Assembly: GCA_016297325.1 (NCBI GenBank)
Contig: JAEDGW010000101.1
Location: forward strand, 1-9,528
Length of the DNA: 9,528 nt
Reading direction: 5' to 3'
From: Coprococcus sp.
GTDB taxonomy: Bacteria; Bacillota; Clostridia; Lachnospirales; Lachnospiraceae
Positions 1 through 7,197 of this stretch are shown here, piece by piece. Under the pieces are notes generated by a model that saw nothing but the letters and a program-made list of their open reading frames with translations, ran no database searches and was not told the origin of the DNA. Each line of letters starts with the position of its first letter. The first letter of the stretch is position 1. The position numbers and the translations under genes are program-made.

Positions 1-314
1 CTCATCACCGCATCCCTGACCGTCTGCTCATCAGGATAAACATCTGTCACATCTGTCATGACTCCCGTCACATCCTCGGTATCGCTGGTCTTTCCGAGAA
101 GCATGGTACATGTGTATGTCTTGTTCTTCTCAGTGAGCAGATCACACATCTTCGTGGCACTTCCCAGACACACAAGAAGAACTCCCTCCGCCATGGGATC
201 GAGAGTTCCGGTATGACCTATCTTTTTCTGTTTTAATATACCACGGAGCTTTGCCACCACATCAAATGACGTGAAACCCTGCTCCTTATATATATTGATA
301 AATCCGTCTATCAT
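1..314 (-). CDS. truB: tRNA pseudouridine(55) synthase TruB, 5' part only
   Basis: TruB isomerises uridine 55 in the T-loop of tRNAs to pseudouridine in the cytoplasm. The visible 104 codons begin MIDGFINIYKEQGFTSFDVV and contain the family signature GHTGTLDPMAEGVL at residues 33-46. D39 in this motif is the expected catalytic aspartate (E. coli D48, by eye). The C-terminal two thirds, including the PUA-like end, lies beyond the left edge. I chose the ATG at 314 because the family protein begins with a short M-x-G-hydrophobic segment. The ribosome binding site there is weak (a GGA about 12 bases upstream). An in-frame ATG at 383, only 15 bases after the nrnA stop, would add 23 residues (MWSGTSADAADCC...) that do not look like TruB. 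It is the last visible gene of the operon, and in Clostridia ribF and rpsO usually follow. Function is near certain; the start is less so. Confidence 0.95.
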   Translation of the reverse strand, partial: MIDGFINIYKEQGFTSFDVVAKLRGILKQKKIGHTGTLDPMAEGVLLVCLGSATKMCDLLTEKNKTYTCTMLLGKTSDTEDVTGVMTDVTDVYPDEQTVRDAVM

Positions 315-398
315 AACTGTTTCAAATCCAATCCAAACTCTTTTACAGCAATCCGCTGCATCAGCACTGGTTCCAGACCACATCTTTTCTGCAATCTG

Positions 399-1346
399 TC
401 AGCCAAGCTGTTTTTCTATATCCGCTACGATCTCGGCTACGATCTTTTCCGGATCACCTGACATGTTGCAGCCGGCAGCCTTCACATGTCCGCCGCCTCC
501 GTGGCTGCATGCGATCTCACTCACATTCACGATATCATTTGCCCGGAGGGATATCTTATAATTATCCTCTCCCGCCTGATACATGAAAAATGCAACCTCA
601 GTACCTGATGTGAGCCTGAGCTGATCCACGATTCCATCCGTGTCCATCTTACTGGCACCGAATCTGTCAAAGTCCTCCTTTGTCAGAAGAGTGTGGGTTA
701 TCCTGCCATTTGCAAACTGCTTCATATTGAGAAGCGCATAGCCCAGAAGCTTGTTCTGTATGAGCGTCTTCTTGTAGAAGGTCTCATCTATGACAAAGCT
801 CGGTCTCGCCCCCTTCTCTATAAGGATTCCCGCTATGGTCATGGCAGCTCTTGTGGTATTGCTGTGCTTGAATACTCCCGTATCGTGGACTATCCCTGTA
901 TACAGGCACTCTGCGCACTGCTGGTTTATCTTATCCTCGTCCAGCAGCTTGAATATCGCCTCCGCAGCAGAGCACGCATCCACCTCCACATAACACACAT
1001 CTCCAAAGCCCTTGTTGGACACATGGTGATCTATGCACAGGGTTCTCTTTGCAGTCTCATAATATCTGACAAATGGTGTGAATCTGTCCATGTCTCCGCA
1101 GTCAAGTGACATAAAAAGGTCATAGGTCTCATCATCCGCCTCATGTTTCACCTTGTCAGCACCGCCCATGAACATGAATACATCAGAGAATTCCTGAAGA
1201 TATACCTGAACCTTCTTGTCAGGGTAATTGCTTGTAATATAGTTGTACATTCCAAGCGTGGAACCTATGCAGTCTCCATCAGGATTGATGTGTCCTGTTA
1301 TGGCTATGCTGTCTGCATTCTCTATCTCCCTTATTAGATCGTTCAT
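399..1346 (-). CDS. nrnA: DHH-family phosphoesterase NrnA (nano-RNase / pAp phosphatase)
   Basis: NrnA-type enzymes degrade 2-5 nt RNAs and dephosphorylate 3'-phosphoadenosine 5'-phosphate, using Mn ions. The 315-residue product has both expected domains. The DHH domain (about 1-180) shows HINPDGD at 19-25, LDCGD at 81-85, the name motif DHH at 106-108 and HDTG at 154-157. The DHHA1 domain (about 205-315) ends with the substrate-binding glycine loop GGGGHVKAAGC (283-293). All metal-ligand motifs are present, so it should be active. The start at 1346 has an AAGGAGG site about 6-8 bases upstream. An ATG 24 bases further up (1370) lies before that site and is rejected. The gene lies between rbfA (85-base gap) and truB, the usual Firmicutes position. 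Its likely operon role is to recycle short RNA ends, which is inference from family knowledge. Confidence 0.96.
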   Translation of the reverse strand: MNDLIREIENADSIAITGHINPDGDCIGSTLGMYNYITSNYPDKKVQVYLQEFSDVFMFMGGADKVKHEADDETYDLFMSLDCGDMDRFTPFVRYYETAKRTLCIDHHVSNKGFGDVCYVEVDACSAAEAIFKLLDEDKINQQCAECLYTGIVHDTGVFKHSNTTRAAMTIAGILIEKGARPSFVIDETFYKKTLIQNKLLGYALLNMKQFANGRITHTLLTKEDFDRFGASKMDTDGIVDQLRLTSGTEVAFFMYQAGEDNYKISLRANDIVNVSEIACSHGGGGHVKAAGCNMSGDPEKIVAEIVADIEKQLG

Positions 1347-1431
1347 GATATACCTCCTTTTTATTCTCATATTTTATCTCCGGCGGCACAGTCGGCATCA
1401 TCAAATATGCTTCTGTGATGCTTTCTATATC

Positions 1432-1836
1432 CTACTCTTCTTCGCTCTCCGCATTCTCATCTGCTGTTTCTTCCGCATCTCCATGCTTTCCGAGAGCCTC
1501 GTCTATCTTGTGGGACATATTGACACCGTACTCTATGGACTGATCCATGATAAATGTGATCTCTGGTGTATTTCGAAGGTTTACTGAATGAGCAAGCTCT
1601 CTTCTGATATAACCCATGGCACTGTTCAGTCCTGCAAATGTGGCGTCCACAGCATCCTGATCTCCCAGAACACTGATATATGCCTTACAGAATTTGAGAT
1701 CAGGTGTGACTACCACATCCACAACGGAAGTCATAGGTGATATCCTCGGATCCTTGATCTCACGGCTGATGATCCTGCTGAGTTCTCTCTGGACCTCGCC
1801 GTTTATCCTGTTATTTTTTACACTGTTTTTTCTCAT
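1432..1836 (-). CDS. rbfA: 30S ribosome-binding factor RbfA
   Basis: RbfA binds the immature 30S subunit near the 5' end of 16S rRNA helix 1 and supports late maturation and cold adaptation. The 134-residue product has the single KH-like fold expected of the family. NRINGEVQRELSRIISREIKDPRI (about 9-32) matches the conserved first helix, followed by VDVVVTPDLKFCKAYISVLG and a helix containing LRNTPEITFIMDQSIEYG. The last 16 or so residues form an acidic tail (EETADENAESEEE) beyond the conserved domain. The ATG at 1836 has a GGAAAG about 9-10 bases upstream. It follows infB after 82 bases that contain a perfect 8-bp inverted repeat. Length is normal for Firmicutes (about 115-135). Confidence 0.96.
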   Translation of the reverse strand: MRKNSVKNNRINGEVQRELSRIISREIKDPRISPMTSVVDVVVTPDLKFCKAYISVLGDQDAVDATFAGLNSAMGYIRRELAHSVNLRNTPEITFIMDQSIEYGVNMSHKIDEALGKHGDAEETADENAESEEE

Positions 1837-1867
1837 ATCTATCTACTTTCCAGGCATCTATGGCTGC

Positions 1868-1890
1868 GGTATATGTGTCTTCCATATACC
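1868..1890 (-). other. Inverted repeat between infB and rbfA
   Basis: The arms GGTATATG and CATATACC are perfect 8-bp complements separated by 7 bases. They lie in the 82-base gap after the infB stop. There is no T-run after the stem on the minus strand, so it does not look like an intrinsic terminator. In the mRNA it would form a hairpin about 30-50 bases before rbfA, possibly an RNA processing or stability element. The symmetry is seen; the role is unknown. Confidence 0.4.
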
Positions 1891-1918
1891 TTTTGCCATT
1901 CATATGCCTTTATCTGAA

Positions 1919-4840
1919 TTACTTTCTTGGCACCTCTACCATCTCGTATGCCTCGATCTGATCTTCCTCTGCAACATCCTGGAAGTTCTCAAATACGATA
2001 CCACACTCAAATCCAGACTTAACTTCCTTGACATCGTCCTTGAATCTCTTGAGTGACGCAAGCTTACCTTCAAATATAAGATTGCCCTCTCTTGTGATCC
2101 TTACGCTGCAGTTTCTGTTGATCGTTCCGTCGAGAACGTATGAACCTGCAATAACACCGATACCAGATGCCTTGTAAGTCTGTCTGATCTCAGCATGACC
2201 GATAACCTTCTCCTCATATATAGGATCAAGCATACCCTTCATCGCTGAATCTATATCCTCTATAGCATTGTAGATGACTCTGTACAGACGGACATCTACG
2301 CCCTCGCTCTCAGCCATATCCTTTGCTCTCGCATCCGGTCTGATATTGAAACCGATTACGATGGCATTTGATGCTGAAGCAAGTATTATATCTGACTCAT
2401 TGATCGCACCTACACCTGCATGTATGCACTTGATAACGACCTCGTCATTTGAGAGCTTTAAGAGACTCTGCTTAACGGCCTCAACTGAACCCTGGACATC
2501 TGCCTTGATGATGATCTTGAGCTCCTTGAGGTTGCCGGCCTGGATCTGACTGTACAGATCGTCAAGTGACATTCTCTGCTTGGTATCTGCAAGAAGCTTC
2601 TCCTTACCCTGTGAGATATATGTCTCTGATATGGTTCTGGCTTCCTTCTCATTTTCAACTGCCATGAATATCTCACCTGCATCTGGAACTGTGTTAAGTC
2701 CCTGGATCTGTACAGGTGTTGATGGAAGAGCCTCTGTAACTCTCTCACCTCTTGAATTCGTCATGGCACGGACCTTACCGTGTGATGCTCCTACAGCAAT
2801 GTAATCTCCAACATGGAGTGTTCCTTTCTGTACAAGCATAGTTGCAACAGGTCCACGTCCCTTGTCAAGCTCTGCCTCGATGACGATACCTCTTGCCTTT
2901 CTGTTAGGATTTGCCTTGAGTTCAAGCACATCTGCTGTGAGGAGGATCATCTCAAGGAGATTGTCGATACCTTCCTTAGTATGTGCAGATACAGGACAGA
3001 ATATTGTTGAACCGCCCCAATCCTCAGGGATGAGTTCATACTCTGTAAGCTCCTGCTTAACTCTCTCTATATTTGCGCTTTCCTTATCGATCTTGTTGAT
3101 TGCAACTATAATCTCGATTCCAGCAGCCTTTGCATGGTTGATAGCCTCGATTGTCTGTGGCATGACACCATCATCAGCAGCTACAACAAGGATAGCGATA
3201 TCTGTACTCTGTGCACCACGCATACGCATTGCTGTGAACGCCTCATGTCCAGGAGTATCAAGGAATGTGATAGTCTGGCCATTTACATCGACAACAGATG
3301 CACCGATGGCCTGTGTGATTCCACCAGCCTCACCTGATGTAACCTTTGTCTGTCTGATAGCATCAAGGAGTGATGTCTTACCGTGATCAACGTGTCCCAT
3401 AACGCAGACTACAGGAGGTCTTGAAACCATATCTTTCTCGTCCTCTTCGTCCTCCTTAAGGAGCTCCTCGATCACATCTACCTTCTCCTCTTCCTCAGCT
3501 ATGCAGTTGTACTCAAGTGCGATCTCTGAAGCCTCGTCAAATGGAAGCTCTGAGTTCACATTGACCATCTTGCCTGCGAGGAACAGCTTCTTGATAAGTG
3601 CTGTTACAGGAGTCTTTACCGCATCAGCCAGCTCCTTGAGTGTTACAACCTCAGGAAGTGTGATGGTTCTGATTGCATCCGGATCCTCCTGTGGAGCCTG
3701 CTGCTTCTTCTGTGGCTTATTCTTAACATTCTTTGCAAGTCTGCTGATATCAGCCTCGACCTCCTCTGGAGATCTTCTGTTGCCCTTACGTGGCTTGTTC
3801 TTGTCTCTGTTGTAGTTGTCTCTGTTCTGGCTCTTTAAGTCCTTGCCTGGCATCTCCTTGGCATCGAAGTCCTTGCGGTCTCTTCTAAATGGTGCTCTCT
3901 TCTGAGCAGGGCTGTCATCCTCATCATCCTTGCCAAATGGCATATTGATACGGTTGCTGAAACGGTTTCCACCGTCTCTGTTAAAGCCTCTTCCGCCCTG
4001 ATTTCTGTCGCCATCTCTGTTAAAACGTCCGCCGCCCTGGTTTCTGTCGCCGCCGTCTCTGCCAAAACGTCCACCGCCCTGGTTTATGTCGCCGCCATCT
4101 CTGTTAAAGCGTCCGCCGCCCTGGTTTCTGTCGCCGCCGTCTCTGTTAAAACGTCCGCCGCCCTGGTTTCTGTCGCCGCCGTCTCTGTTAAAGCGTCCGC
4201 CGTTCTGGTTTCTGTCGCCGCCGTCACGGTTAAATCTTGGTCTGTCTCCGTTTCTGCTGTCGCCGCCGTCACGGTTAAACCTTGGTCTGTCTCCGTTTCT
4301 ACCGTCGCCGCCATCACGGTTAAATCTTGGCCTGTCGCCGCCATTTGCATTATTCCTATCACCGCTGAAACGTGCTCTGTCCGCTCCACCAGGTCTGTCA
4401 TTGTTAAATCTCACTCTGTTTCCGTTGCCGTTATTCATCTTGCCGCCGTTTCTGTCATCCTTTGCAAATCTTACATGGTTTCCAGCACCTGTTCTTGCTG
4501 TGTTGTCTTCCCTTGCAGGATTCTGCTTTGGCACCTCTGTCTTTGGCTGCTCTGCCTTTGGTGCTGTCTTTACAGGCTCTGTAACCTTTGCTGCAGGCTT
4601 TGGAGTCTCTGCCTTTGGTGCTGACTTGACCGGTTCAGCCTTTGGCGCTGCTTTTACAGGCTCTGCCTTTGGCTGCTCCTGCTTTCCACCAAACTTGGCC
4701 TTTATGATACCAACCATAGAATCGTCCAGATTTGACATATGACTCTTGATCTCTATTCCCTTTGCTCCAAGGGTGTCTATTATATCTTTATTTGAAATGT
4801 TTAACTGTTTTGATAATTCGTGTACTCTGATTTTTGCCAA
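1919..4840 (-). CDS. infB: Translation initiation factor IF-2
   Basis: IF2 is the GTPase that delivers fMet-tRNA to the 30S subunit and promotes 50S joining. At 973 residues it is longer than most bacterial IF2 proteins because of an extended linker. Order: an N-terminal IF2_N module (1-50, MAKIRVHELSKQLNIS...); an Ala/Pro/Lys linker (about 55-108, repeated PKAEPVK); a Gly/Arg/Asn/Asp-rich repeat tract (about 120-293); a basic linker; and a second IF2_N module (about 392-447). The G domain follows, with G1 GHVDHGKT (482-489), G2 GGITQ (506-510), G3 DTPGH (528-532), G4 NKID (582-585) and G5 SAH (618-620). Domains II, III and C2 continue to the end. The start codon is TTG at 4840, with GGAGG 8 bases upstream and the ylxQ stop only 3 bases before. 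This suggests tight translational coupling. The catalytic core is intact; only the linker is unusual. Confidence 0.98.
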   Translation of the reverse strand: MAKIRVHELSKQLNISNKDIIDTLGAKGIEIKSHMSNLDDSMVGIIKAKFGGKQEQPKAEPVKAAPKAEPVKSAPKAETPKPAAKVTEPVKTAPKAEQPKTEVPKQNPAREDNTARTGAGNHVRFAKDDRNGGKMNNGNGNRVRFNNDRPGGADRARFSGDRNNANGGDRPRFNRDGGDGRNGDRPRFNRDGGDSRNGDRPRFNRDGGDRNQNGGRFNRDGGDRNQGGGRFNRDGGDRNQGGGRFNRDGGDINQGGGRFGRDGGDRNQGGGRFNRDGDRNQGGRGFNRDGGNRFSNRINMPFGKDDEDDSPAQKRAPFRRDRKDFDAKEMPGKDLKSQNRDNYNRDKNKPRKGNRRSPEEVEADISRLAKNVKNKPQKKQQAPQEDPDAIRTITLPEVVTLKELADAVKTPVTALIKKLFLAGKMVNVNSELPFDEASEIALEYNCIAEEEEKVDVIEELLKEDEEDEKDMVSRPPVVCVMGHVDHGKTSLLDAIRQTKVTSGEAGGITQAIGASVVDVNGQTITFLDTPGHEAFTAMRMRGAQSTDIAILVVAADDGVMPQTIEAINHAKAAGIEIIVAINKIDKESANIERVKQELTEYELIPEDWGGSTIFCPVSAHTKEGIDNLLEMILLTADVLELKANPNRKARGIVIEAELDKGRGPVATMLVQKGTLHVGDYIAVGASHGKVRAMTNSRGERVTEALPSTPVQIQGLNTVPDAGEIFMAVENEKEARTISETYISQGKEKLLADTKQRMSLDDLYSQIQAGNLKELKIIIKADVQGSVEAVKQSLLKLSNDEVVIKCIHAGVGAINESDIILASASNAIVIGFNIRPDARAKDMAESEGVDVRLYRVIYNAIEDIDSAMKGMLDPIYEEKVIGHAEIRQTYKASGIGVIAGSYVLDGTINRNCSVRITREGNLIFEGKLASLKRFKDDVKEVKSGFECGIVFENFQDVAEEDQIEAYEMVEVPRK
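3965..4336 (-). repeat. In-frame tandem repeats in infB (42- and 45-nt units)
   Basis: This part of infB encodes about eight to nine tandem units. The first three are 15-residue units with the core RPRFNRDGGD. They are followed by 14-residue units with the core GGRFNRDGGDRNQG. On the plus strand the marker CCTGGTTT or its close variant recurs at exact 42-base steps (about 4036, 4078, 4120, 4162, 4204), and then at a 39-base step near 3997. The copies are nearly identical at the DNA level, which points to recent expansion by slippage or unequal crossover. The encoded peptide is a disordered RG-rich segment, of the kind that often binds RNA non-specifically (inference). Confidence 0.9.
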
Positions 4841-4843
4841 ATG

Positions 4844-5173
4844 TTACACCTCCATATTTTCATTTACACTCATGTACTTGATTATCTGATTCCCAAATCC
4901 CTCATCCAGTATTGCTATGGATGTTCTCATCTCATTTCCGCTGTACTTTCCAAGTTCATCTTTGGTGCCGTACTCGTAGTAAGGAATCCCATAATAATTA
5001 CACTTCTGATCGAATAGTTTCTTTGTGTTGTCAGACGCATCCTTCGCAACTATCACGACATATGCGCTCCGACTCTTAACTGCCCGTTCTACTGAGAAAT
5101 TGCCACTGCAAAGTCTCCTCGCTCTCGCACATAAAGAAATCATCGAGTATATTTTATTGTTCTTCAATATCAC
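4844..5173 (-). CDS. ylxQ: L7Ae-family RNA-binding protein (YlxQ-like)
   Basis: The 109-residue product (107 from the alternative start) has the L7Ae/L30e/YlxQ fold, whose members bind kink-turn RNA. The recognisable stretch is a first helix KIYSMISLCARARRLCSG, a strand with SAYVVIVAKDASDNTKK (the conserved A-x-D-A-S/A-x-x-T core, about 36-52), then NYYGIPYYEYGTKDELG and the closing ILDEGFGNQIIKYM. The precise bacterial target in this operon position is not known to me. The reading frame begins with GTG at 5173 and overlaps the end of ylxR by 20 bases. A TTG at 5167 is the alternative: AAGGAG (5183-5178) sits 10 bases before the TTG but only 4 before the GTG, and family proteins tend to start M-K-N-x-K. 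The stop lies 3 bases before the infB start. Family call is firm; the start is ambiguous. Confidence 0.92.
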   Translation of the reverse strand: MILKNNKIYSMISLCARARRLCSGNFSVERAVKSRSAYVVIVAKDASDNTKKLFDQKCNYYGIPYYEYGTKDELGKYSGNEMRTSIAILDEGFGNQIIKYMSVNENMEV

Positions 5174-5426
5174 GCAGCTCCTTGTCTAATTGTTCGTAAA
5201 CCTCAGCAGGTATGCTCACTTTGAAAGATCTCTCAAGGGCTTTGCTGCTCACAGCCTTTTTAAGACACTCTGACTTTCTGCAGATGTAAGCGCCTCTTCC
5301 ACTCTGTTTTCCGGCGGCGTCCACTGTGAATTCTCCGTCACTGCTCCGGACTATTCTGATCAGTTCGCTCTTCGGAATCATCTCCCGGCATCCAAGACAT
5401 TGCCTCAGAGGTATCTTCTTCGCCAT
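5154..5426 (-). CDS. ylxR: YlxR/RnpM family nucleic-acid-binding protein
   Basis: This is a 90-residue member of the DUF448/YlxR family. The signature elements are PLRQCLGC (C10, C13), KSELIRIVR (19-27), the loop GRGAYIC (43-49) and a second cysteine pair C49/C54. In Bacillus subtilis the homologue has been reported as a modulator of RNase P (RnpM); transferring that role here is inference. The protein is small and basic, consistent with RNA binding. The ATG at 5426 is preceded by GGGAG about 6-7 bases upstream. The gene lies 86 bases after nusA and overlaps ylxQ by 20 bases, so the two are probably translated together. Length and cysteine pattern are normal for the family. Confidence 0.95.
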   Translation of the reverse strand: MAKKIPLRQCLGCREMIPKSELIRIVRSSDGEFTVDAAGKQSGRGAYICRKSECLKKAVSSKALERSFKVSIPAEVYEQLDKELRDIEEQ

Positions 5427-5456
5427 CTCATCACTCCCTATTTCTTTTCATGTGCT

Positions 5457-5472
5457 CCTGCGTATCCGCAGG
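5457..5472 (-). other. Short perfect hairpin between nusA and ylxR
   Basis: CCTGCG and CGCAGG form a 6-bp GC-rich stem with a 4-base loop in the gap between the nusA stop and the ylxR ribosome binding site. There is no T-run downstream on the minus strand, so it is unlikely to terminate transcription. It could insulate the nusA mRNA from 3' decay. This is a low-information feature that may be chance. Confidence 0.3.
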
Positions 5473-5512
5473 GTGATCCAACAACTCAGCAGTATACTCA
5501 AAGTGCAAATGA

Positions 5513-6700
5513 TTACTCTGCGTCGTCTATGTTCTCTGTTTCATCTATGTCAACTGAAGCGGCCTCGTCATCTGACTCGTTCACCTCATCATAATATTCC
5601 TCGTCACCATATGGATCAAATTCTTCATCAAACTCATTCTCAGGCTGCTCGTCGAAATAACCCATCTCCTCAGCCTTTGAATGGCTCTTTATATCAATCT
5701 TATAGCCTGTAAGCTTGGCTGCAAGTCTTGCATTCTGTCCCTTCTTACCGATGGCAAGTGAGAGCTGTGTATCAGGAACAACGACAAATGCGCTCTTCTC
5801 ATCAAGGTCAACAGACACGTCCTCAACATCTGATGGGCTGAGTGCGTTGTAGATGAACTCTGCAGGATTCTCACTCCATGGAATGATATCTATCTTCTCA
5901 CCGTTCAGGTCTGCAACAACCGCATTTACTCTGTCACCGTTTATACCGACACATGCACCTACTGCATCAACGTTCTCATCATTTGACCATACAGCGATCT
6001 TTGATCTTGAACCAGCCTCTCTGCAGAAGCTCTTGATCTCAACTGTTCCGTCGGCGATCTCTGTTACTTCCTTCTCAAAAAGTCTCTTCACAAGCTCAGG
6101 ATGTGTTCTTGACACTGTGATCTTTGGTCCTCTGTTTGTCTTCTTGACCTCTGTGATGTAGAGCTTTATCCTGTCGCCTCTCTCATACTTCTCGCCCTCG
6201 ATCATCTCTGATGGCTTAAGGAGTGCCTCTGTCTTGTCATCAAGGCTTACGTTCACGCTGTCACCGATCTGTCTCTGTACAACACCTGTGACAACATCTC
6301 TCTCCTTCATATGGAAATGGTCATATATAGCTGCTCTCTCGTTCTCATTTATAGCCTGGACTATGACGTTTCTCGCACGCTGTGCAGCGATTCTTCCGAA
6401 ATTCTTTGTTGTGATCTCCACGTTCACTGTATCGCCCAGCTCGTAGTGGCGGCTGATCATCTTGGCTTGCTCAAGTGAGATCTGGCATGCAGGGATCTCA
6501 ACCTCCTCAACAACCTCCTTTGCAGCATACACATGACACTCACCGGTCTCTCTGTCAAGTGACACTGTTATATTCTCATCCGTATCAAAATCCTTCTTGC
6601 AGGCAGTCTTCAGCGATCTCTCTATCGCCTCAAGGAGCACATCCTTGCTTATATTTCTCTCCTTCTCCAATTGGTTTAATGCTTCAATGATCTCTGACAC
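5513..6700 (-). CDS. nusA: Transcription elongation/termination factor NusA
   Basis: NusA binds RNA polymerase near the RNA exit channel and enhances pausing, hairpin termination and antitermination. The 395-residue product has the Firmicutes architecture: an N-terminal polymerase-binding domain (about 1-125), an S1 domain (about 133-198, DVVTGVVQRQIGDSVNVSL), KH1 (about 228-285, with VGACVGINGDRV) and KH2 (about 300-345, with the loop IGKKGQNARLAAKLTG). It lacks the two acidic-repeat domains of E. coli NusA. Instead it carries a strongly acidic tail of about 45 residues (350-395, rich in D/E/Y), longer than in typical Firmicutes NusA as I know it. The start codon is GTG at 6700, with AGGAGG 8 bases upstream. 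It starts 17 bases after the rimP stop and leads the operon with rimP. Leader structures may allow NusA feedback on its own operon, as known in other bacteria (inference here). Confidence 0.98.
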   Translation of the reverse strand: MSEIIEALNQLEKERNISKDVLLEAIERSLKTACKKDFDTDENITVSLDRETGECHVYAAKEVVEEVEIPACQISLEQAKMISRHYELGDTVNVEITTKNFGRIAAQRARNVIVQAINENERAAIYDHFHMKERDVVTGVVQRQIGDSVNVSLDDKTEALLKPSEMIEGEKYERGDRIKLYITEVKKTNRGPKITVSRTHPELVKRLFEKEVTEIADGTVEIKSFCREAGSRSKIAVWSNDENVDAVGACVGINGDRVNAVVADLNGEKIDIIPWSENPAEFIYNALSPSDVEDVSVDLDEKSAFVVVPDTQLSLAIGKKGQNARLAAKLTGYKIDIKSHSKAEEMGYFDEQPENEFDEEFDPYGDEEYYDEVNESDDEAASVDIDETENIDDAE

Positions 6701-6717
6701 CTTTTTATCCTCCTATT

Positions 6718-7185
6718 CTAATATACAAATGCAAGTCGTATCATAGAAATATCTTTTCTCGATACCACGATCTCTGTCTCATCTTCAAGCTCTATAGTAA
6801 CTGTATCGGCATCATAGGCCTTGAGGATTCCCTCAAACTCCTTAGCTCCATTCACCTTGGCAAATGTCTTTATCTCAACAAGCTTGCCAATACTTCTTTT
6901 GAAATCATTCTCTTTCTTGAGTGGCCTTGTAAGTCCCGGAGAGCTGACCTCCAATATATAGGCATCGTCTATATAATCATCCTTGTCAAGCAGGTCTCCC
7001 AGTGCTCTGTTCACTATCTCACAGTCATTTATCGTGATGCCGCCTTCCTTGTCAGCATACACCCTCAGATAATAATCACTGCCTTCCTTAACGTACTCAA
7101 CGTCCACAAGTTCCAGGTTGTTGGCCTCTATGATAGGAGTTACCAATTCAACCGTCTTAGCTTCAATATCCGCTCTCTTCGTAAT
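6718..7185 (-). CDS. rimP: Ribosome maturation factor RimP, probable ATT start
   Basis: RimP assists assembly of the 30S subunit. The frame shows the family's N-terminal domain, with ELVDVEYVKEGSDYYLRVYADKEGGI and CEIVNRALGDLLD. It is followed by the diagnostic YILEVSSPGLTRPLKKENDFKRSIGK and the C-terminal SH3-like part ending in ISMIRLAFVY. From the first conventional start (TTG at 7146) the protein would begin inside the first conserved helix and would have no ribosome binding site. Reading upstream in frame gives TKRADIEAKTVE before LVTPIIEANN, which matches the usual RimP N-terminus (M-x-K-R-x-x-x-E...). The codon in the Met position is ATT at 7185. An AAAGGTGGTC site lies just upstream and pairs well with the 16S tail at normal spacing. 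No ATG, GTG or TTG is in frame there. The 155-residue length is normal. The stop lies 17 bases before nusA. Confidence 0.93.
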   Translation of the reverse strand: MTKRADIEAKTVELVTPIIEANNLELVDVEYVKEGSDYYLRVYADKEGGITINDCEIVNRALGDLLDKDDYIDDAYILEVSSPGLTRPLKKENDFKRSIGKLVEIKTFAKVNGAKEFEGILKAYDADTVTIELEDETEIVVSRKDISMIRLAFVY

Positions 7186-7189
7186 ATGA

Positions 7190-7197
7190 CCACCTTT
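7190..7197 (-). promoter_or_regulatory. Ribosome binding site that decides the rimP start
   Basis: Reading AAAGGTGG on the minus strand and continuing TC, this matches the AGGTGATC side of the consensus. With the AAAGG part aligned to the anti-SD core, spacing to the ATT at 7185 is about 7 bases. No comparable site precedes the TTG at 7146. It is the main evidence for an upstream, non-standard start of rimP. Confidence 0.6.

Noticed and set aside
693..1109. 138-codon plus-strand open frame
   Set aside because: It lies fully antisense to nrnA, which has all DHH/DHHA1 motifs; no ribosome binding site or family resemblance was seen.
2862..3386. 174-codon plus-strand open frame
   Set aside because: It is antisense to the conserved G domain of infB; the serine-rich composition is typical of a shadow frame.
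3965..4336. CRISPR-like periodic repeats
   Set aside because: The 42-base period is in frame and encodes a peptide repeat in infB; there are no unique spacers between copies.
4086..4742. 218-codon plus-strand open frame with SPPSLLKRPPPWFL repeats
   Set aside because: It is the antisense shadow of the infB repeat tract; the repeats come from the minus-strand coding sequence, and infB is unambiguous there.
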